Of a DNA stretch of 64,000 nucleotides, positions 51,573 to 64,000 are shown piece after piece; position 1 is the first letter of the stretch; each line of letters begins with the position of its first letter. The stretch covers positions 11,405,412 through 11,469,411 of the forward strand of contig NC_061065.1 in assembly GCF_021917145.1 (NCBI RefSeq), written 5' to 3'. This stretch comes from Hypomesus transpacificus. Taxonomy: Eukaryota; Chordata; Actinopteri; Osmeriformes; Osmeridae. The translations under genes were made by a program, and so were the position numbers. The notes below the pieces were generated by a model. That model searched no databases and was not told where the DNA came from. It saw only the letters and a program-made list of their open reading frames with translations.

Positions 51573-53998
51573 ATGTATCCCGACTCAAGCCCTGATTACG
51601 ACTCGTCGTCCAGCTGTAGTACGACATCGTCTGCTGGGGACACCCCCGTGTGCAGCCAGAACTCTCCAGACTCGCTTTCTAGCGCATCATCTACGGACGG
51701 CACGAGCCAGAAGGTACAAGCCTGTATACAGATTTCGGTTAATGTTCCAGGAAAACTGTCAAAATTAAATAGCAAAACTAACCCTGAGGCTTTGAATATT
51801 CCTTGTACAAAATATGTTGTAGCCTAATTTGCATGACTAAATCACTGATTAAATCACTGACAGTTATTGATCTCCACCCTCCGATTTAAAATGCACGCCT
51901 CCATTGACAGAAAATATGCAAAGTATTGACCTGTCATTCCAATCAGTAACGACAACGATAAAATGTCTGAGTATACCAATTAAAACGTCTATAATGTTTC
52001 TCATGACCTTTAATATTGTTTAAATGGAGACTTGATAACGACCCAATTAAGATAGATTGTATAAAATGGTAAAGATAATGATGAACAATTGTTATAGCCA
52101 GCCACAATTCGTATTTTAATGTATTGTGCATTATTGATTCTTGCGTCAGTGTTGACGTCAGAAGTTATCCTAAAATCCACATTTAATCGATTTTGATGAT
52201 AATGGAAACATGTATCCTTTCTTTGTGGACACATCAGCCATTAAGCTGCTATCTAATCATCGTTGACATTCTCACTCAAATGATTGATGCGTTTACCTAA
52301 CGCACAATAATGAAGGTCAAAGATAAACGCATCCGACGAAAGCCCCTTCATAATGATCAATCTGAAATGGCAATATGAAGTGAACGGTTTGTTTATGCCT
52401 TATTTGCAGGATGTTTGTGCAGAAACAGGTGCGTCAAGCTCCACCTTTGTTCCCACTGTGACTGCAATCTCTACCTCCCCGGATTTGCAATGGATGGTGC
52501 AGCCGACAGTCCTCACATCTGACACCCCCTCCCCTGGCCGCAATCAACCAAGGAAAGTGCACGGCGCTCTACAATCCTCTCATAGAGCTGGTGGTTGCAA
52601 GAGACAGTCCACAGGCAAGAAGGAACACAAAAAACAGGTACTTTTTAAATTCGACATTTAATATATGGTCTTAAATACAGTTGTGTACAGAGCTATTGTG
52701 ATTACGCGTGAAAAGCTTATCGCTTATTCGACTACGCCAACAGTGCAGCATTTAACGCACGCGTTGAACGCAGTCTGGTGTTGAAGACAGCACGCACTCG
52801 AATCTTCTACGACGGTGTATTTGAACCACATGCACTGCGGAAAAATGATGTATTGTCCATGCCATAATATCTCCGTGCCAACTTGTGCCAAGACGTGTGC
52901 CAAGACGTGACAAGATTGCCAGACTGTATACGTATTTAAATATTTCTTTGTTTCTGTGATTGATTCAGCCTTCCTCAGAGGAAGATGAGAGGAGGAAGAT
53001 CAGAAGGGAGAGGAATAAGATTGCGGCAGCCAAGTGTCGCAATAGACGGAGGGAGCTTACAGATACCTTACAATCTGTAAGTATGACCCCTCATATTTTG
53101 AAAAAGCAGACACACATATACAGAGTATTATATTTTTTAACCGTGAGGTAATACAATGTTATACTTAATTCTATATTCACATCACATTCATAACATCATT
53201 CAACCAAGTCAGACTGGCCAAAGCCATTCAAGAATTGGATGGGCAGCATTTGTCAAATACTCTCTGTCAGCTATTCCTCCTAACAAGTCTGTACCCTGGT
53301 ATATCTGCTTTTCCCTGCAGGAAACAGACAAGCTAGAGGATGATAAGACTGCACTGGAGACCGAGATAGCCGACCTCCTGAAAGAAAAAGAGAGACTGGA
53401 ACAGATCCTAGCTTCCCACCAACCCACCTGCAAACTGTCCAATGTCGATGGCGATATTGAAAGCATGCTCCAGGACCCTCCGGCTTCCCCTCACATACTC
53501 TCCATATTAGACCACAGCAAACTCCCAGAGGGAGGTGTAGCCTTGGAGGGCCCCTTGATGCAGGACATTGAAGCCTTTGCTCCTAACATTTCTGCAACGG
53601 CCATCTTGGGGAACTCCAACATCCTGTTGTGCGCCACTGCCACCATAGAGGAGCCCATGAAGGACCTGAGGGGAGACGACTTGGAGGACTTGGTCCCAAG
53701 CTTAGAGCTGACGAATACCTCTGAAACGGCTGTGTCCGTACCTGACATTGACCTTGGAGGCCCCTTTTGCGTCTCTGACTGGGAAACCCTTTATAAGTCA
53801 GTGGCAAATGACCTTGAACCCCTCAGTACCCCGTTTGTGTCTTCCAGCCCCACCTGTAGCAGTTACCGCTCTGCTTTCTCTTTCAGCTGCTCGGAGATTG
53901 ACTTCTTGGCAGAGAGCCTCGATGGCCTCAAAGGTAGCCTGGGGAGGTCAGAGTTCACAAAAGATAGTCTTCATTCTCCCACACTTTTGGCCTTGTAA
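51573..53998 (+). CDS. Fos-family bZIP transcription factor (tandem divergent fos paralogue)
   Basis: Four coding exons give 384 aa: 51573-51713 (47 codons), 52410-52637 (76), 52969-53076 (36) and 53321-53998 (225 plus stop). Exons 2 and 3 have exactly the lengths of those in the neighbouring fos gene, and all introns are phase 0. The start is ATG 51,573 ([20 protein letters not shown]). The in-frame sequence upstream has no ATG. Exon 2 carries [20 protein letters not shown]. The basic region is [17 protein letters not shown], with Ile where c-Fos has Gln. The zipper begins [20 protein letters not shown]. The C terminus LHSPTLLAL matches c-Fos. It should form AP-1 dimers with Jun; that is family knowledge. 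It is clearly Fos-like and closer to c-Fos than to FosB or Fra in its ends, but I cannot fix its accepted name. Confidence 0.94.
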
Positions 53999-54571
53999 AA
54001 CTGTTATGCAATTGTTATGCGGATATGTTATACAGTTATTCAAAAACAACTTACCAGTCTATATTGTTCCTTCAAATGATGTTTTGTAATGTTTGTTTGC
54101 TGTTGTGTAAATCCTAACCACCAAAGGTTACATCAATGAAATTAAAAGTTAACTTTGACTGTGTTTGACTTCTTCCAGATATAATTGGTGCAATTTTTCT
54201 TGAACGAGATATTGATTTGTCCTTATATCAATTGCATGCAAATGTGAACCGTTTTGATTTAAAGAGGTTGAACAAGTTTGTATTTTGTCATCCCTAAGTG
54301 TAATATGAAAGTGTAATATGAAAATAGATTGTGGTTTGTGTGGACACTGTGAACAGATTGTGTTATAACAAATGGAATTACAGTTTTAGTCATATGTGAA
54401 CAGTTTCATCATTTTACTGTATGAGGTGAAAGTGATATTTCTTTCAAGTTTTCCATGAAAACATCATGCCATGTACTTTATTAAGATGTATTCTACGACA
54501 TAGTTTATTTTTTTACCTCCAAAGTTGAGACTTGTTGTTCAGATGCAAAACATAGAACACAAAAAATTACT

Positions 54572-54577
54572 AATAAA
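54572..54577 (+). other. poly(A) signal of second fos gene (AATAAA)
   Basis: AATAAA about 575 bp after the stop. An ATTAAA near 54,139 is an alternative nearer site. Confidence 0.6.
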
Positions 54578-54811
54578 AAATATATGAATTATATTGTTTG
54601 TTGACCAATTTGTCTCCAGTAATAACACTGATGATGTTGCACTATATACAAATTCCCTTTCTATTTATAAACTAACGTACTCCAAGGATTTAATAGGATC
54701 TTTTTAATTAGAGGGAGCAACAAGATCATAGGAACCCATGGGAATGGGTTTCGTTCCACTATTCACACGGTAAAGGGAATTTGAATGTAGGGCACGGAAC
54801 GTGCATTGCAG

Positions 54812-54875
54812 TACGTCACAACGTTCACTTCCTTGTCCATAAATGGAAGTTCAGTTGTTTTGTTTCCATGGAGAC
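54812..54875 (+). promoter_or_regulatory. promoter-like block: CRE half-site and RFX X-box
   Basis: TACGTCA (54,812-54,818, reverse of TGACGTA) is followed 44 bp later by GTTTCCATGGAGAC (54,862-54,875), a near-palindromic X-box of the type bound by RFX factors and often found at cilia gene promoters. A possible first exon with a good splice donor follows. See the reading frame at 54,940-55,169. Confidence 0.45.
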
Positions 54876-54939
54876 GGTGTCACATTTCACGATCAGAGGT
54901 TTTCCCTGAAAAAGACAAAGCTAAATCAAGTAGGACTAC

Positions 54940-55169
54940 ATGAATGACAGAACCGCTGTTGTAGCATTGACGGTAAGAAAAACAACGATAAGCCTTTACC
55001 CCAGAAGCCGCAAACATAGTAGAGACGTATTAAATACACTACTTCTCATTGGACATAAGTTTGTACATTTCCTTTTTAGTCCTCCAGAGTGAGCGACAGC
55101 GGCACTCGAAAGCACAGTGCAAGGACGAAATGGAGTTGTACAATAAACCATATGTTTTTCTTTTCTTAA
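54940..55169 (+). CDS. possible two-exon short reading frame (unrecognised)
   Basis: Exon 54,940-54,972 (ATG, eleven codons, MNDRTAVVALT) ends at a good donor (ACG|GTAAGA). A pyrimidine-rich acceptor (CCTTTTTAG) at 55,079 joins in frame to 55,080-55,169 (SSRVSDSGTRKHSARTKWSC and nine more residues, then TAA). The total is 40 aa. The promoter-like block upstream supports transcription. I do not recognise the protein. Its small size and the poly(A)-like AATAAA inside the second exon leave open that this is a non-coding RNA, a first exon of a longer gene, or chance. Confidence 0.2.
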
Positions 55170-58100
55170 AAAAACCCCAAAACTTTCATCTAAATCGCCT
55201 CCTCAAATCTGTATGAAAATGTACCATTAAATCTTTAGTCTCAAATTGGTTCTTGAACAAGTATAATGCATTTTGTATGCTATAAATACACGTTTTAAAT
55301 GTGTAGCCTAAATATAACTGACTTCATCAATGAGCCTCAATGCGTGCAGGGGACCCTTGTGAACGTAGTTGTGCATTGGTGTGTGAGAATAGTCTCTCAG
55401 TTGGGATCAGGCTCTCTGCTGCACACTCGGCTGGCAGTAAACATTCAAACACCCTAAGCTTGAAGGCTTTTTGCGTCTGCGGAAGAATGGGTGCCTGTTT
55501 ATGTTGAAGTCTCGCTCAGTTGTCTTATAGTCGCCTTGCATCAATGCAAGTACATAGTGACAGCAAATCCCGACACAGTGTGTCTGTGTGTGAGACTGCA
55601 AATAATTACCAAATCCGTTTTACTACCTATTAACATATTTTTACTCCATATCCAAAGGAGAGGCATACTATGCTGTATCATACAGTATGATAATGTTTTG
55701 AGATTTCTGGACCTCTTTGTGTGGCATACAACAAACTTACGGTATCTCCGATGCTCCATTGTACCTCCAGCCATCAGGCCAACTTTACACTGACTGTATC
55801 CCCAGTATTCCCACTATCCTAGACTACACCACTGAACATGCCCATCAGAGTCAGGGGATCCAGTATGAAACAGGCCCTGTATTCTACACTCATTAAACTG
55901 TCATGAGGCTCAGCTGAGCTCTTCTTCACCAGGGTGTAAATGTCAGTTTGAAATGAATCCTGAGCCTCTTGGAGGATTCATAGGTGGATCCACACCCACC
56001 ACAGAAAACATAAACCAAACATGATCACGTGTCTTGAGTCAACACAGTTGAACTTAGCTACCCAATCATGTCAAACTATTGAGCGACTTTAGAACAGGTT
56101 TCTTGTGTTGGTGATAGGAGAATAGTGTACCTTAACAACAGTTATACAATTATATCTTGGTTTGGGCAACATTTTACCTTCACTCACACATCAGAAACAC
56201 TAGTACAATAACAGAAGACCTCATCTCAGCTCTGGCTTCTCCTACTCCTTGTCCTTTCTCCTCTCTTATTCTTTCTCTCCGATTTACAATAGAAAAGATT
56301 TGTAACTTTGTAACATGTTAGTTTTGTAATTGATTTAAATGTATTTGCAGTTTTATTAAATATTTATTTAATTTAACTTACTTTTACCATTCTTAGATTC
56401 AAATATCTGCAATGTATTCAGGAAACAGCATTTCCTTTAACATATCTTCAATATTTACAACCAACCATAAAATCCCCTGGTATCTTATGTCCAAAACTGA
56501 GAAGCATTCTTACATAAATGGATGTAGGACATTTCATGCTCCTGCTACTGTGCGTTCCTTTTTCCAAAGGAATGATCTCAACCTGATTATTCCTCATGAC
56601 CAGTTTCCTACCCACTGTAATATTCCTAAGGATGTACTATATTTATAAAGATAAATCATTGTCCTATGAGTGAAGACTTGAAGTCCATCAATCAGGCGTG
56701 GGTGACGTTTAAGCACAGTCGGTATGACCAGTTGACTGTGGAACATATTTGTAGATCAAATCCACACAGTCATTGAGACCGCTGCCATCAGAACTGAAGA
56801 GGTTTAGAGGTGGATATGACATACAGGATCTCTGTGAGCATAAGCCTCCCAATGCAGGCCAGGTACAAAAGCTTGGTACAACAGGCTCAGAGAGGTTACA
56901 GTAAACACTGTAACACAGAATTTTTGTAGTTAACCCATCATTAAGGGGCCATAAAACATGCCAAATGGATAGCCTACAATTTATGAATATGTTTACAGTT
57001 ATAGTGATGAGGATGAAAAGTATTTGTATAGCATAATGAAATTCAGTGTAAATAATTGACTACAAAGTGGAAGTCCTGCAAGGTTCTGTTAGACAAGGCC
57101 TACCTCCTCATTTAAATATACGTGAGCATCTACATCTCAGTTCCTTAAAGATCTGCTTATGCATGCATTTACTATGCCCACCAGCTAAACAAGGAACATC
57201 TGTTAATAGAAGTGCATTTGTGAAGATTCACTCATACGCTTGTAGACAGATGCTAACATGATTGATAACTGTATGTCTGCGATTATTTAAAAGTTAGGGG
57301 AAGGAAGGATAATTTATGGAAAGGTGGCATTAATAAAGAGGAAGCTAGTCTGTAGTGTCTGCAGGGTGATGAGAGAGAGATGAGTCAAGGCTGTGTCTGG
57401 AGGTGTGTGTGTCTGGAAGTGTATGTGGAGTGTGTGAGTGTGTGTGTGTTTACCAGGAATTTGCCCCATCAGCTAAAACTCTTCTGGATTGAGAATATAG
57501 CTGTGCATTTAGACACTTGGTACTGTCTTGATCATGTTTGGTTTGTAGGAAGCTTACTTCATTATGTAGTAGTTCCTGGCATGTTTTTATCATACAGTAC
57601 ATGCTTGAGGAAAAATTCCTATTTTGAAATAATGTAAACATGAAACTCAACGGTTTCTCAAAATGCTATTACACCTTGACACTCACCCTTTAGACAGAAT
57701 GATGAATGCCTTTATCTTATGCTTGCAAAACCAATAACCACTTAAGCACACCATTCATATTTGAAGCAGATGCAGGCAATGGTGCCCAACCTCATGTTTT
57801 AATGTAAATATACAGTAGAGCTGTACTGAGGCAATCATGGCCTTGGCCAGTGAGTGGAAAGACTGAAATAAATAAATGTATCATTAAACAGCCATTTTTC
57901 ATTGTCTTTCCTCCGGGAACAATTGATTGTTCAGCTGATTTGTTCTCCTTCACACAATTGGCGAACTCTGAACATAGATTCTGAATGGGATGAAAGATCT
58001 CCAGCCTAAACAGGGGACGTTGTAAGAAATGATTTCTAACACGTTTCTTTGGTTTGTTTAAGTTCAATAAATGTACGAGACTGTATGTTTACATTGCATG

Positions 58101-58430
58101 CTGAGACTGGTGTGCTTTCAATTAAATGCTATCATAAGAGATTGTTATTATGATTATTTGATCCTTTGTGAAGAGCCAACTAGACTGGAGCCATGTGGCT
58201 CCCAGTACTGATGAACATCTGTGGGCTACCTGCTTAGAGAGAGGGCCCGTCTGTGATGTACTCTGCATCCTGGTCTGTAGAGGGTCTGAAGCAGAGCAAC
58301 ACAGCCAGATCCCTTGACTCTGTAAGACTCTCCCCACCACTGTTTCACTTCTGCTTATATTCCTCCTCCTTCTAGTCGTGAAATGCCTCTCCCAAACTCA
58401 TCATCTATGTTTGGAGAGACTATGACGCAC

Positions 58431-58452
58431 CCCCCCCCCCCTCCCCCCCCCC
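58431..58452. repeat. poly-C tract
   Basis: Two runs of about nine to twelve C residues separated by CT. Confidence 0.85.
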
Positions 58453-59659
58453 TCCTAGGATCTAGACATAAATCACAGCGGAACTAAATTAGAATCTAAA
58501 AAAAGTAACGGGTAAGGGGGGCGTGGGGGATTTCAGTTTGGTTCGGATGGCAATGCTGCCTGGCTGTTCCAGGTGGAACGGCTGAGAGGGCATAGTGTAG
58601 CGCTGTCACTTCAACTCAGGCAAGACAATCAAACCAGCATCCTGACACAGATTCACCAGGGCTGCATAGAAATATTGTCTCTGTTATGCAACTTGACAAG
58701 GGACGGGGTTGACAAACATGGCATGCTGATTTGTAGACTCTTTACTTAAAATAGTTTTAGTTCATAAGATTACATTTTTCAATGACAAGTTCATTAGACT
58801 CAACACAAGCTCTTCTATTATCTCTTATTGAGTTACAACTCACACAAGTCTCTATATTCAGGAAAAAATGCTTGGCCTTAATTCCACGTTAGCCTAAATA
58901 GGAAGTGTGTGGATGTGTTTCAATGGTTTAAGGTCTGCTGGAGTACTGGAATGCGATAGTGAACTGGCAGGTAAAACATTTTGTTGTTTTGCCCTTCAAC
59001 CCTCATCAAACTGACGCACCAATGAGAGACTTTCATTATATCTGCTGTGCAAATAAAAGAAACTGTGATCAAAGTGCAGGTTGGATTGGTGCAGGCCATG
59101 CAAAGATCTAAGATATTCACTCAAATAAGCTTATATTTGACTGATTTCATAAAACTGTAGATGTTGGGGGTCAACATTAATGTTTTGCCACTAGAGGGAG
59201 ACAACATGTGCCATACCAGTCATCTCTATCCCAGCTGTTTTTTTCTGGAATGTTCCTGAGTTACACTAAATGATGAAGTTACGGTAATGACATCTCTTCT
59301 ACCTCCCCACACACTGCTCCTTCAACTGTTCCTAACAACAGATTGTTATGTGTAAATTTGCCATACTATGTCAGTTGTTAGGAAAACACAAGCAAACTTG
59401 CTGAAAAAAAAATGCTTTTTGATTAGTTTCACTATTTTATTCCATATAGGAAGAGGTTGAAAGTTGTGAACATCTGTGACTGATGCTATGTGCTGAATGG
59501 GTCACTTGCAAAAGGTAGACATATGTCTTATTGATAGGCCAGAAGTGCACAAATAGAATACCAGAATACCTGATATGAGCAGGTGCTATAGGGTGTAGTG
59601 ACAAGAGTGTGAATGGAAGTAGCGTCAAATTCCACAGCTAAATTTATTAAATTGCTCTG

Positions 59660-59772
<113 letters not shown>

Positions 59773-60083
59773 CAGACACAGTAGGTCACAAGTACTGTTG
59801 GTGTACCTGTAAAGCACGATATACTGCGACATTTAGTGGTTTATAATGCTATTAATATCGAAGGCCGAAAATGTTTGTTTACAGCCAGAACTTCAAGTTA
59901 CGTGGGGTAAACTACGCCTATGTCTCCGGAAAAGTTTCGGAGACAAAAAAAGTTTCCTCTCAGTATGTTGTCTGTGTTTTTTTGGTTGCTAGGGGTGGAG
60001 CGAACAACCCTCTTATATTTCATCCATGCTTACGTCTAGGACAACAATTTCCGCATTCCTGAGCCCTCCCAGATACCGATCAG

Positions 60084-60180
60084 TATTTAAACCGTCTGAT
60101 GCAACGACTTTTAGTCTCAACATCTACATCCGATTCTATAAGGCTATATCATCGTCTCCGATTCTGGACCCCGAATAGGT
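60084..60180 (+). other. candidate non-coding first exon with TATA-like box (jdp2 5' end?)
   Basis: TATTTAA at 60,084-60,090 is followed by a short stretch ending at a good splice donor (GAATAG|GTAAATAA, near 60,180). No ATG-led frame of note is inside. In mammals JDP2 lies downstream of FOS, so this may be the start of jdp2 in the plus direction. That assignment is inference from gene order only, because no coding exon lies in the window. Confidence 0.3.
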
Positions 60181-60840
60181 AAATAAACACGTTTTTCTCA
60201 GTGATGAAAGTTAGCATTTTGAATGAAGCTGAAACTTTCACAGTTTTCATTTACTTTTACAATCCCTTATCGTTATTTGAAACCTTTTATAACAAATCAG
60301 TTAACACTATGGTCTTTGTAATAACGGAATTTTCAGGGTTTATGTTAAACCAGTAACAAATCATTTGATTTCATAACAATCTGATGTGCTACCAATGTTA
60401 AAGGACTCGGATGTCGATTGTGGAGCCCTATCGCTTTTCATGCCGAATTTTTGTGCTCAACTCGGGCTTCATTGTTACAACCGTTTTGTCTCAAGTGAAA
60501 CAACGTAACGATAAACGGTTGCAGTAGTAGAATCACGTGTGGCTGGAATATTATGAATTGCCCATTTGTAATTGTTGCATTGTAACTGGAATTATATATT
60601 TTTGTTAATCTTAGTTGTCTCATCAGCCGATCATTATGTAACTTAGCCTACATAGACGCAACAGTTAAGAGTTTTCAGGAATATTTACACCGCTCAGCAA
60701 GACAGGAGAGGAGGGAAAAAAGCTTTCTTTAGTTATGAGTTGCAGTTGAGGCAAAATTGTGTTTTTTAATCAGTGTGTGTATACTTTATTTAGGGATACC
60801 AACTTTCATTTTCTCAAACTTTTTTTTGTTTTTTTAACAG

Positions 60841-60891
60841 CCTCCAGACAACATTATACCATAGATCAGAGGTCTACAGACTAACTGCAAA
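60841..60891 (+). other. candidate second non-coding exon (jdp2 5' UTR?)
   Basis: A strong pyrimidine tract and acceptor (TTTTTTTAACAG, ending 60,840) lead to 51 bp ending at GCAAA|GTAAGT, a consensus donor. There is no ATG in the exon, which fits a 5' UTR exon. It could continue the exon ending near 60,180. Confidence 0.4.
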
Positions 60892-63800
60892 GTAAGTGTT
60901 CAATTCATCATTTTCAAGCTACTTTAATTCAGTTTTATGAAGTTTCTGTCATGAGTAGACATGGAAGGAAATGGTCTCTGTTAATAGTTTACTTCTGGAA
61001 ACATATCTTCTTGAAACATATCTTCACCTTTCACAATATGAGGATACTTCCTTTCTATAAACTTAAATCTTTACACTTTCAAATGTGAAAACACCCTCTA
61101 ACTATGTATTGTATGTTAGACTCATCTGGAATGGGGTCCTGAATGCTTGCCAGACTGACTGGGCCTAGCCTATATATGGGAAACATTCAGAATCAGCAAA
61201 TTAGTCACTCATATCACACAGCATGGAGCTGTCAAGGAACTGGCAATGGTGTTTTGATCGGGTGCTTTGCTTTCAGTGCACCACTTTATAAGACATGGTC
61301 TCTGTGAACTGAAACATCGTCCTTGGGATGAAGACTCAAACTCTTGTCAGTGAGCATGACTACTTGTAAAGTCAGAGTATTATAGTATATTCTGCTCTAT
61401 TCTACAATATATTCTGAGATATCTACCTCTAGGCACAGGTACCCCTACCTCACTGGTAGGGTTATCTATATCTTACTAATAAAAGCGTCTGCTAAAAGCA
61501 TAAATGACTACATATGAGTTAGCAGTTCGGCCTACTAGTAACTCATCTGTAGACTACATGGCTTATCTGCCTTTAGAATGAACATCATGTTTTAACTGAT
61601 GAGCTCAGTAAGTTAAGATATGTATATGTTGTTGTGTGTTTGTGTGTGTCATTCAATGAATGTTTGGATACTTCGCGGTATGACTTTAACTGCATGCCCC
61701 ACTCTGTGTGTGTTTGTGTGTAATGGGGTTGTATAAATGCCCAAGTGCCTGCCTGGGCACATCAGTGGCGCGGTTTATGCAGAAACGGAACGCCGCCGTG
61801 TATTGGGGCAGGGCTGGCGAGCCAACAGGCAGCGCATGCTGGCAGGGGCGGAGGGGGGATACGTGGGCGCGCACTGGTTTATTTTAGGTAGAAATGCCTT
61901 CCAGTGCCTCTCTCTGGAGGGTTGAGAGAGCCAGGCTGCACTCTAACTACAGCAGACGAGTTACATGTAACAGCTAGTGGTGACTCACTTTGACTTTGGG
62001 AGCCCCCTGACAAGTCCTTGTATCTCTGGATTTGCAAGGTCTCTTCGATGTCCAAAAGTCAGTCCTCATGGCATGTGAACTTTGTGTTGACCCAACCACA
62101 ACTGTGGAAGTGGGCTCCTTGAAAACAAAGTGTAGCCTTACGAAGAGATCATGTAGGTTCTGAGTTGGAATAACATGTTTATAGCAGAAAACTCAGGGGA
62201 GGCCCTTTACAAGTCGTTGAGGTATAAGAGGTAATATTCAATACCTTCCAGATTTTCAAATTCCTTTAGTTGTTTCGAACCTTTGGAAGGGAAACTAATT
62301 TCTTAGCCTCACACAAGTATAGATTGCATGTTGTAGTCACAACTTGTCAGCTTTAGAGTTGATTTTTTGGGATAAGCCTTTTTTGTCATGTCTCTTTGAG
62401 TCATACTCAAATACACACTCATGTAGCCTTTATAGATGTTTTAGGGGTTAATATCATATAAAATTGCATGTATTGTTTATAATTCACACATAGGATAGGA
62501 TTTATTTCTCAATAAATTATTATTGTACACCATGACAAAGACTTTAAAGGTAAAGATTTCTAAAGTACCCGTACTTGGACCTGTCAGAATCAGAATATGA
62601 TTTTATTCACCATGTAGGTTTACACAAACACAGAATGTACTGTGGCCGGAAGGTGCAAGCAATAAACATATATGGATCTTCAATTAAAAAGTATAAAAGT
62701 ACATTAGTTCAACTAATCCTAGGAACTAACAATCTAAAAAATAAAACGAGGTGAATAAACTGGTAACTTCACAGTGACAGAAACAAACCACTGTTTTCAC
62801 CGTGCATCCTGGTTGTTCGATTACAGCAAACGTTAACCTGACATGAGGAAACGTCTGAGGCCACGTGTCGGCCATGGTGGAACCCTTCACCACAGATTGC
62901 ATCATCTGATGATTGCTTCAACAGGCAGCATTTAATCCTATTATTTGGCAAGTTTGGCTTATACGTTAATTTCAAGGTTTAGTCAAATGGCCAACATTTT
63001 GTCATGCAGATAACTCCATACTCCAAACACAACCCAGATGGAGAAATGCAGGTGCCTTGAAACAGGAAGACTTCATGTAGAACACTGTGACTGTGGGTGT
63101 GTGGTTCATAACAACAGTCTACCCAAGTGGATGGGAACGCTTAGTTTCCTTAGTGGATGATTTGCATCAGGATTTGACGAGGAAATGAATGTCAGTACTG
63201 ACATTTAGCACTTGCTGCCAGTTTACATAATCTTCTGACAACCACAATTTTAGCCTTATCATTTCAAAGAGACTCATGTAGGCTTGTAAATGCCATTAAT
63301 GACAGATTCAGAGAGACCAGTTGGTGATTTGGTGTCAAGATACGAGTTCTACCAAGTCTTTTGATAACTGAGCTTCCCAAAACCTTCTCATAAAAATGTT
63401 TTAGCAGTAAATCAAAACATTCATCTTGAGAGCAAACATGACAGATTACTTAAACTAGAATTTATACTACAACAACTTTCTATTTAAAGTGTTATTTGAG
63501 ACATGTTGAAGAGAGAGAGAGATACCTATTTACCTAGTCATTAATTTAGCTACATTTTCATTATTTTGGTTCCACCAATGTGTGCATGTGCTGTATGCCT
63601 GCTTTACGTCTGGGATTGAGTGAGAGAGAAATGAAAGCAGTAAAACATAATTTTTTTGTCCCTAAAGTCAGTCACACCCAAGAAGTTCAATGACCACAAG
63701 ATTGAGAACCCCTTTTGTTTTGTCCGGTCCTCATGCTTGTGTATTATCGATGTGAAAATAACAAGAGTTTTGTGGGACTAAGAAATTGTTATGTCCCTGC

Positions 63801-64000
63801 AAAATAGCGAATTCTTCTGGCTCTTTAGAGGATTGTAAAAGGTTGGGTCAGATACTCAGCACATATCTTGTCTGAGTGCGAGATATAATGATGATTGTTC
63901 AAGCCATGGCCAGTTCAGCAAAACATGGCTTGGCTAAGACTTCACTCTCATTGTTCATTTTGAGATCTCAGACCTACAGTAGCTAGACAAACGGCAAAGG
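60892..64000. other. no gene seen, possibly a long first-gene intron
   Basis: No coding exon was recognised. If the two upstream exons belong to one transcript this is its intron. The SINE-tail fragment near 61,480 is the only repeat noted. Confidence 0.4.

Overview
The window is nuclear DNA from a ray-finned fish (teleost). This rests on vertebrate exon-intron genes with canonical GT/AG splice sites, on dense CA, GT and TC microsatellites, on Tc1-like transposon remnants and on short interspersed repeats of types common in fish genomes. The species cannot be named from the sequence alone.

Layout. (1) Positions 1 to about 21,590 hold no gene I can support. They contain microsatellites, a 215-bp GGA polypurine tract, a perfect 24-bp inverted repeat next to a SINE/LINE-type tail, and a MITE-like element. 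(2) At 21,594-24,592 two 140-bp direct repeats, about 93% identical, bracket a decayed, intron-containing partial copy of zc3h14. The last exon of this copy runs straight into a Tc1-like transposase remnant. (3) At 26,053-31,604 (+) lies the intact zc3h14 gene: 17 coding exons, 717 codons and five CCCH zinc fingers. (4) At 33,238-33,536 (+) lies a full-length 7SL (SRP) RNA gene or gene copy. (5) At 37,047-34,266 (-) is eif2b2 (355 aa), and at 41,616-38,737 (-) is tmed10 (206 aa). (6) At 47,931-46,139 (-) is a c-Fos gene (368 aa, fosab type). At 51,573-53,998 (+) is a second Fos-family gene (384 aa) with the same four-exon design. The two are divergent and share about 3.3 kb of upstream DNA carrying two ETS-plus-CArG (serum response) elements and several CRE-like sites. 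(7) From 54,800 to the end there is no complete gene. There is an X-box/CRE promoter-like block with a possible two-exon short reading frame at 54,812-55,169. Two candidate non-coding exons at 60,084-60,891 could be the 5' end of jdp2, judged only from the mammalian gene order TMED10-FOS-JDP2.

The block eif2b2-tmed10-fos resembles human 14q24. The mammalian genes between EIF2B2 and TMED10 (MLH3, ACYP1, ZC2HC1C, NEK9) are absent here. zc3h14, which maps elsewhere on human chromosome 14, sits beside eif2b2. The genes have unrelated jobs: poly(A) RNA binding, translation initiation, vesicle cargo traffic and immediate-early transcription. Only the two fos genes look co-regulated.

The most interesting items are the divergent fos pair with paired serum response elements, the zc3h14 partial copy fused in frame to a Tc1 transposase, the triplicated splice donor in zc3h14, and the 7SL locus.
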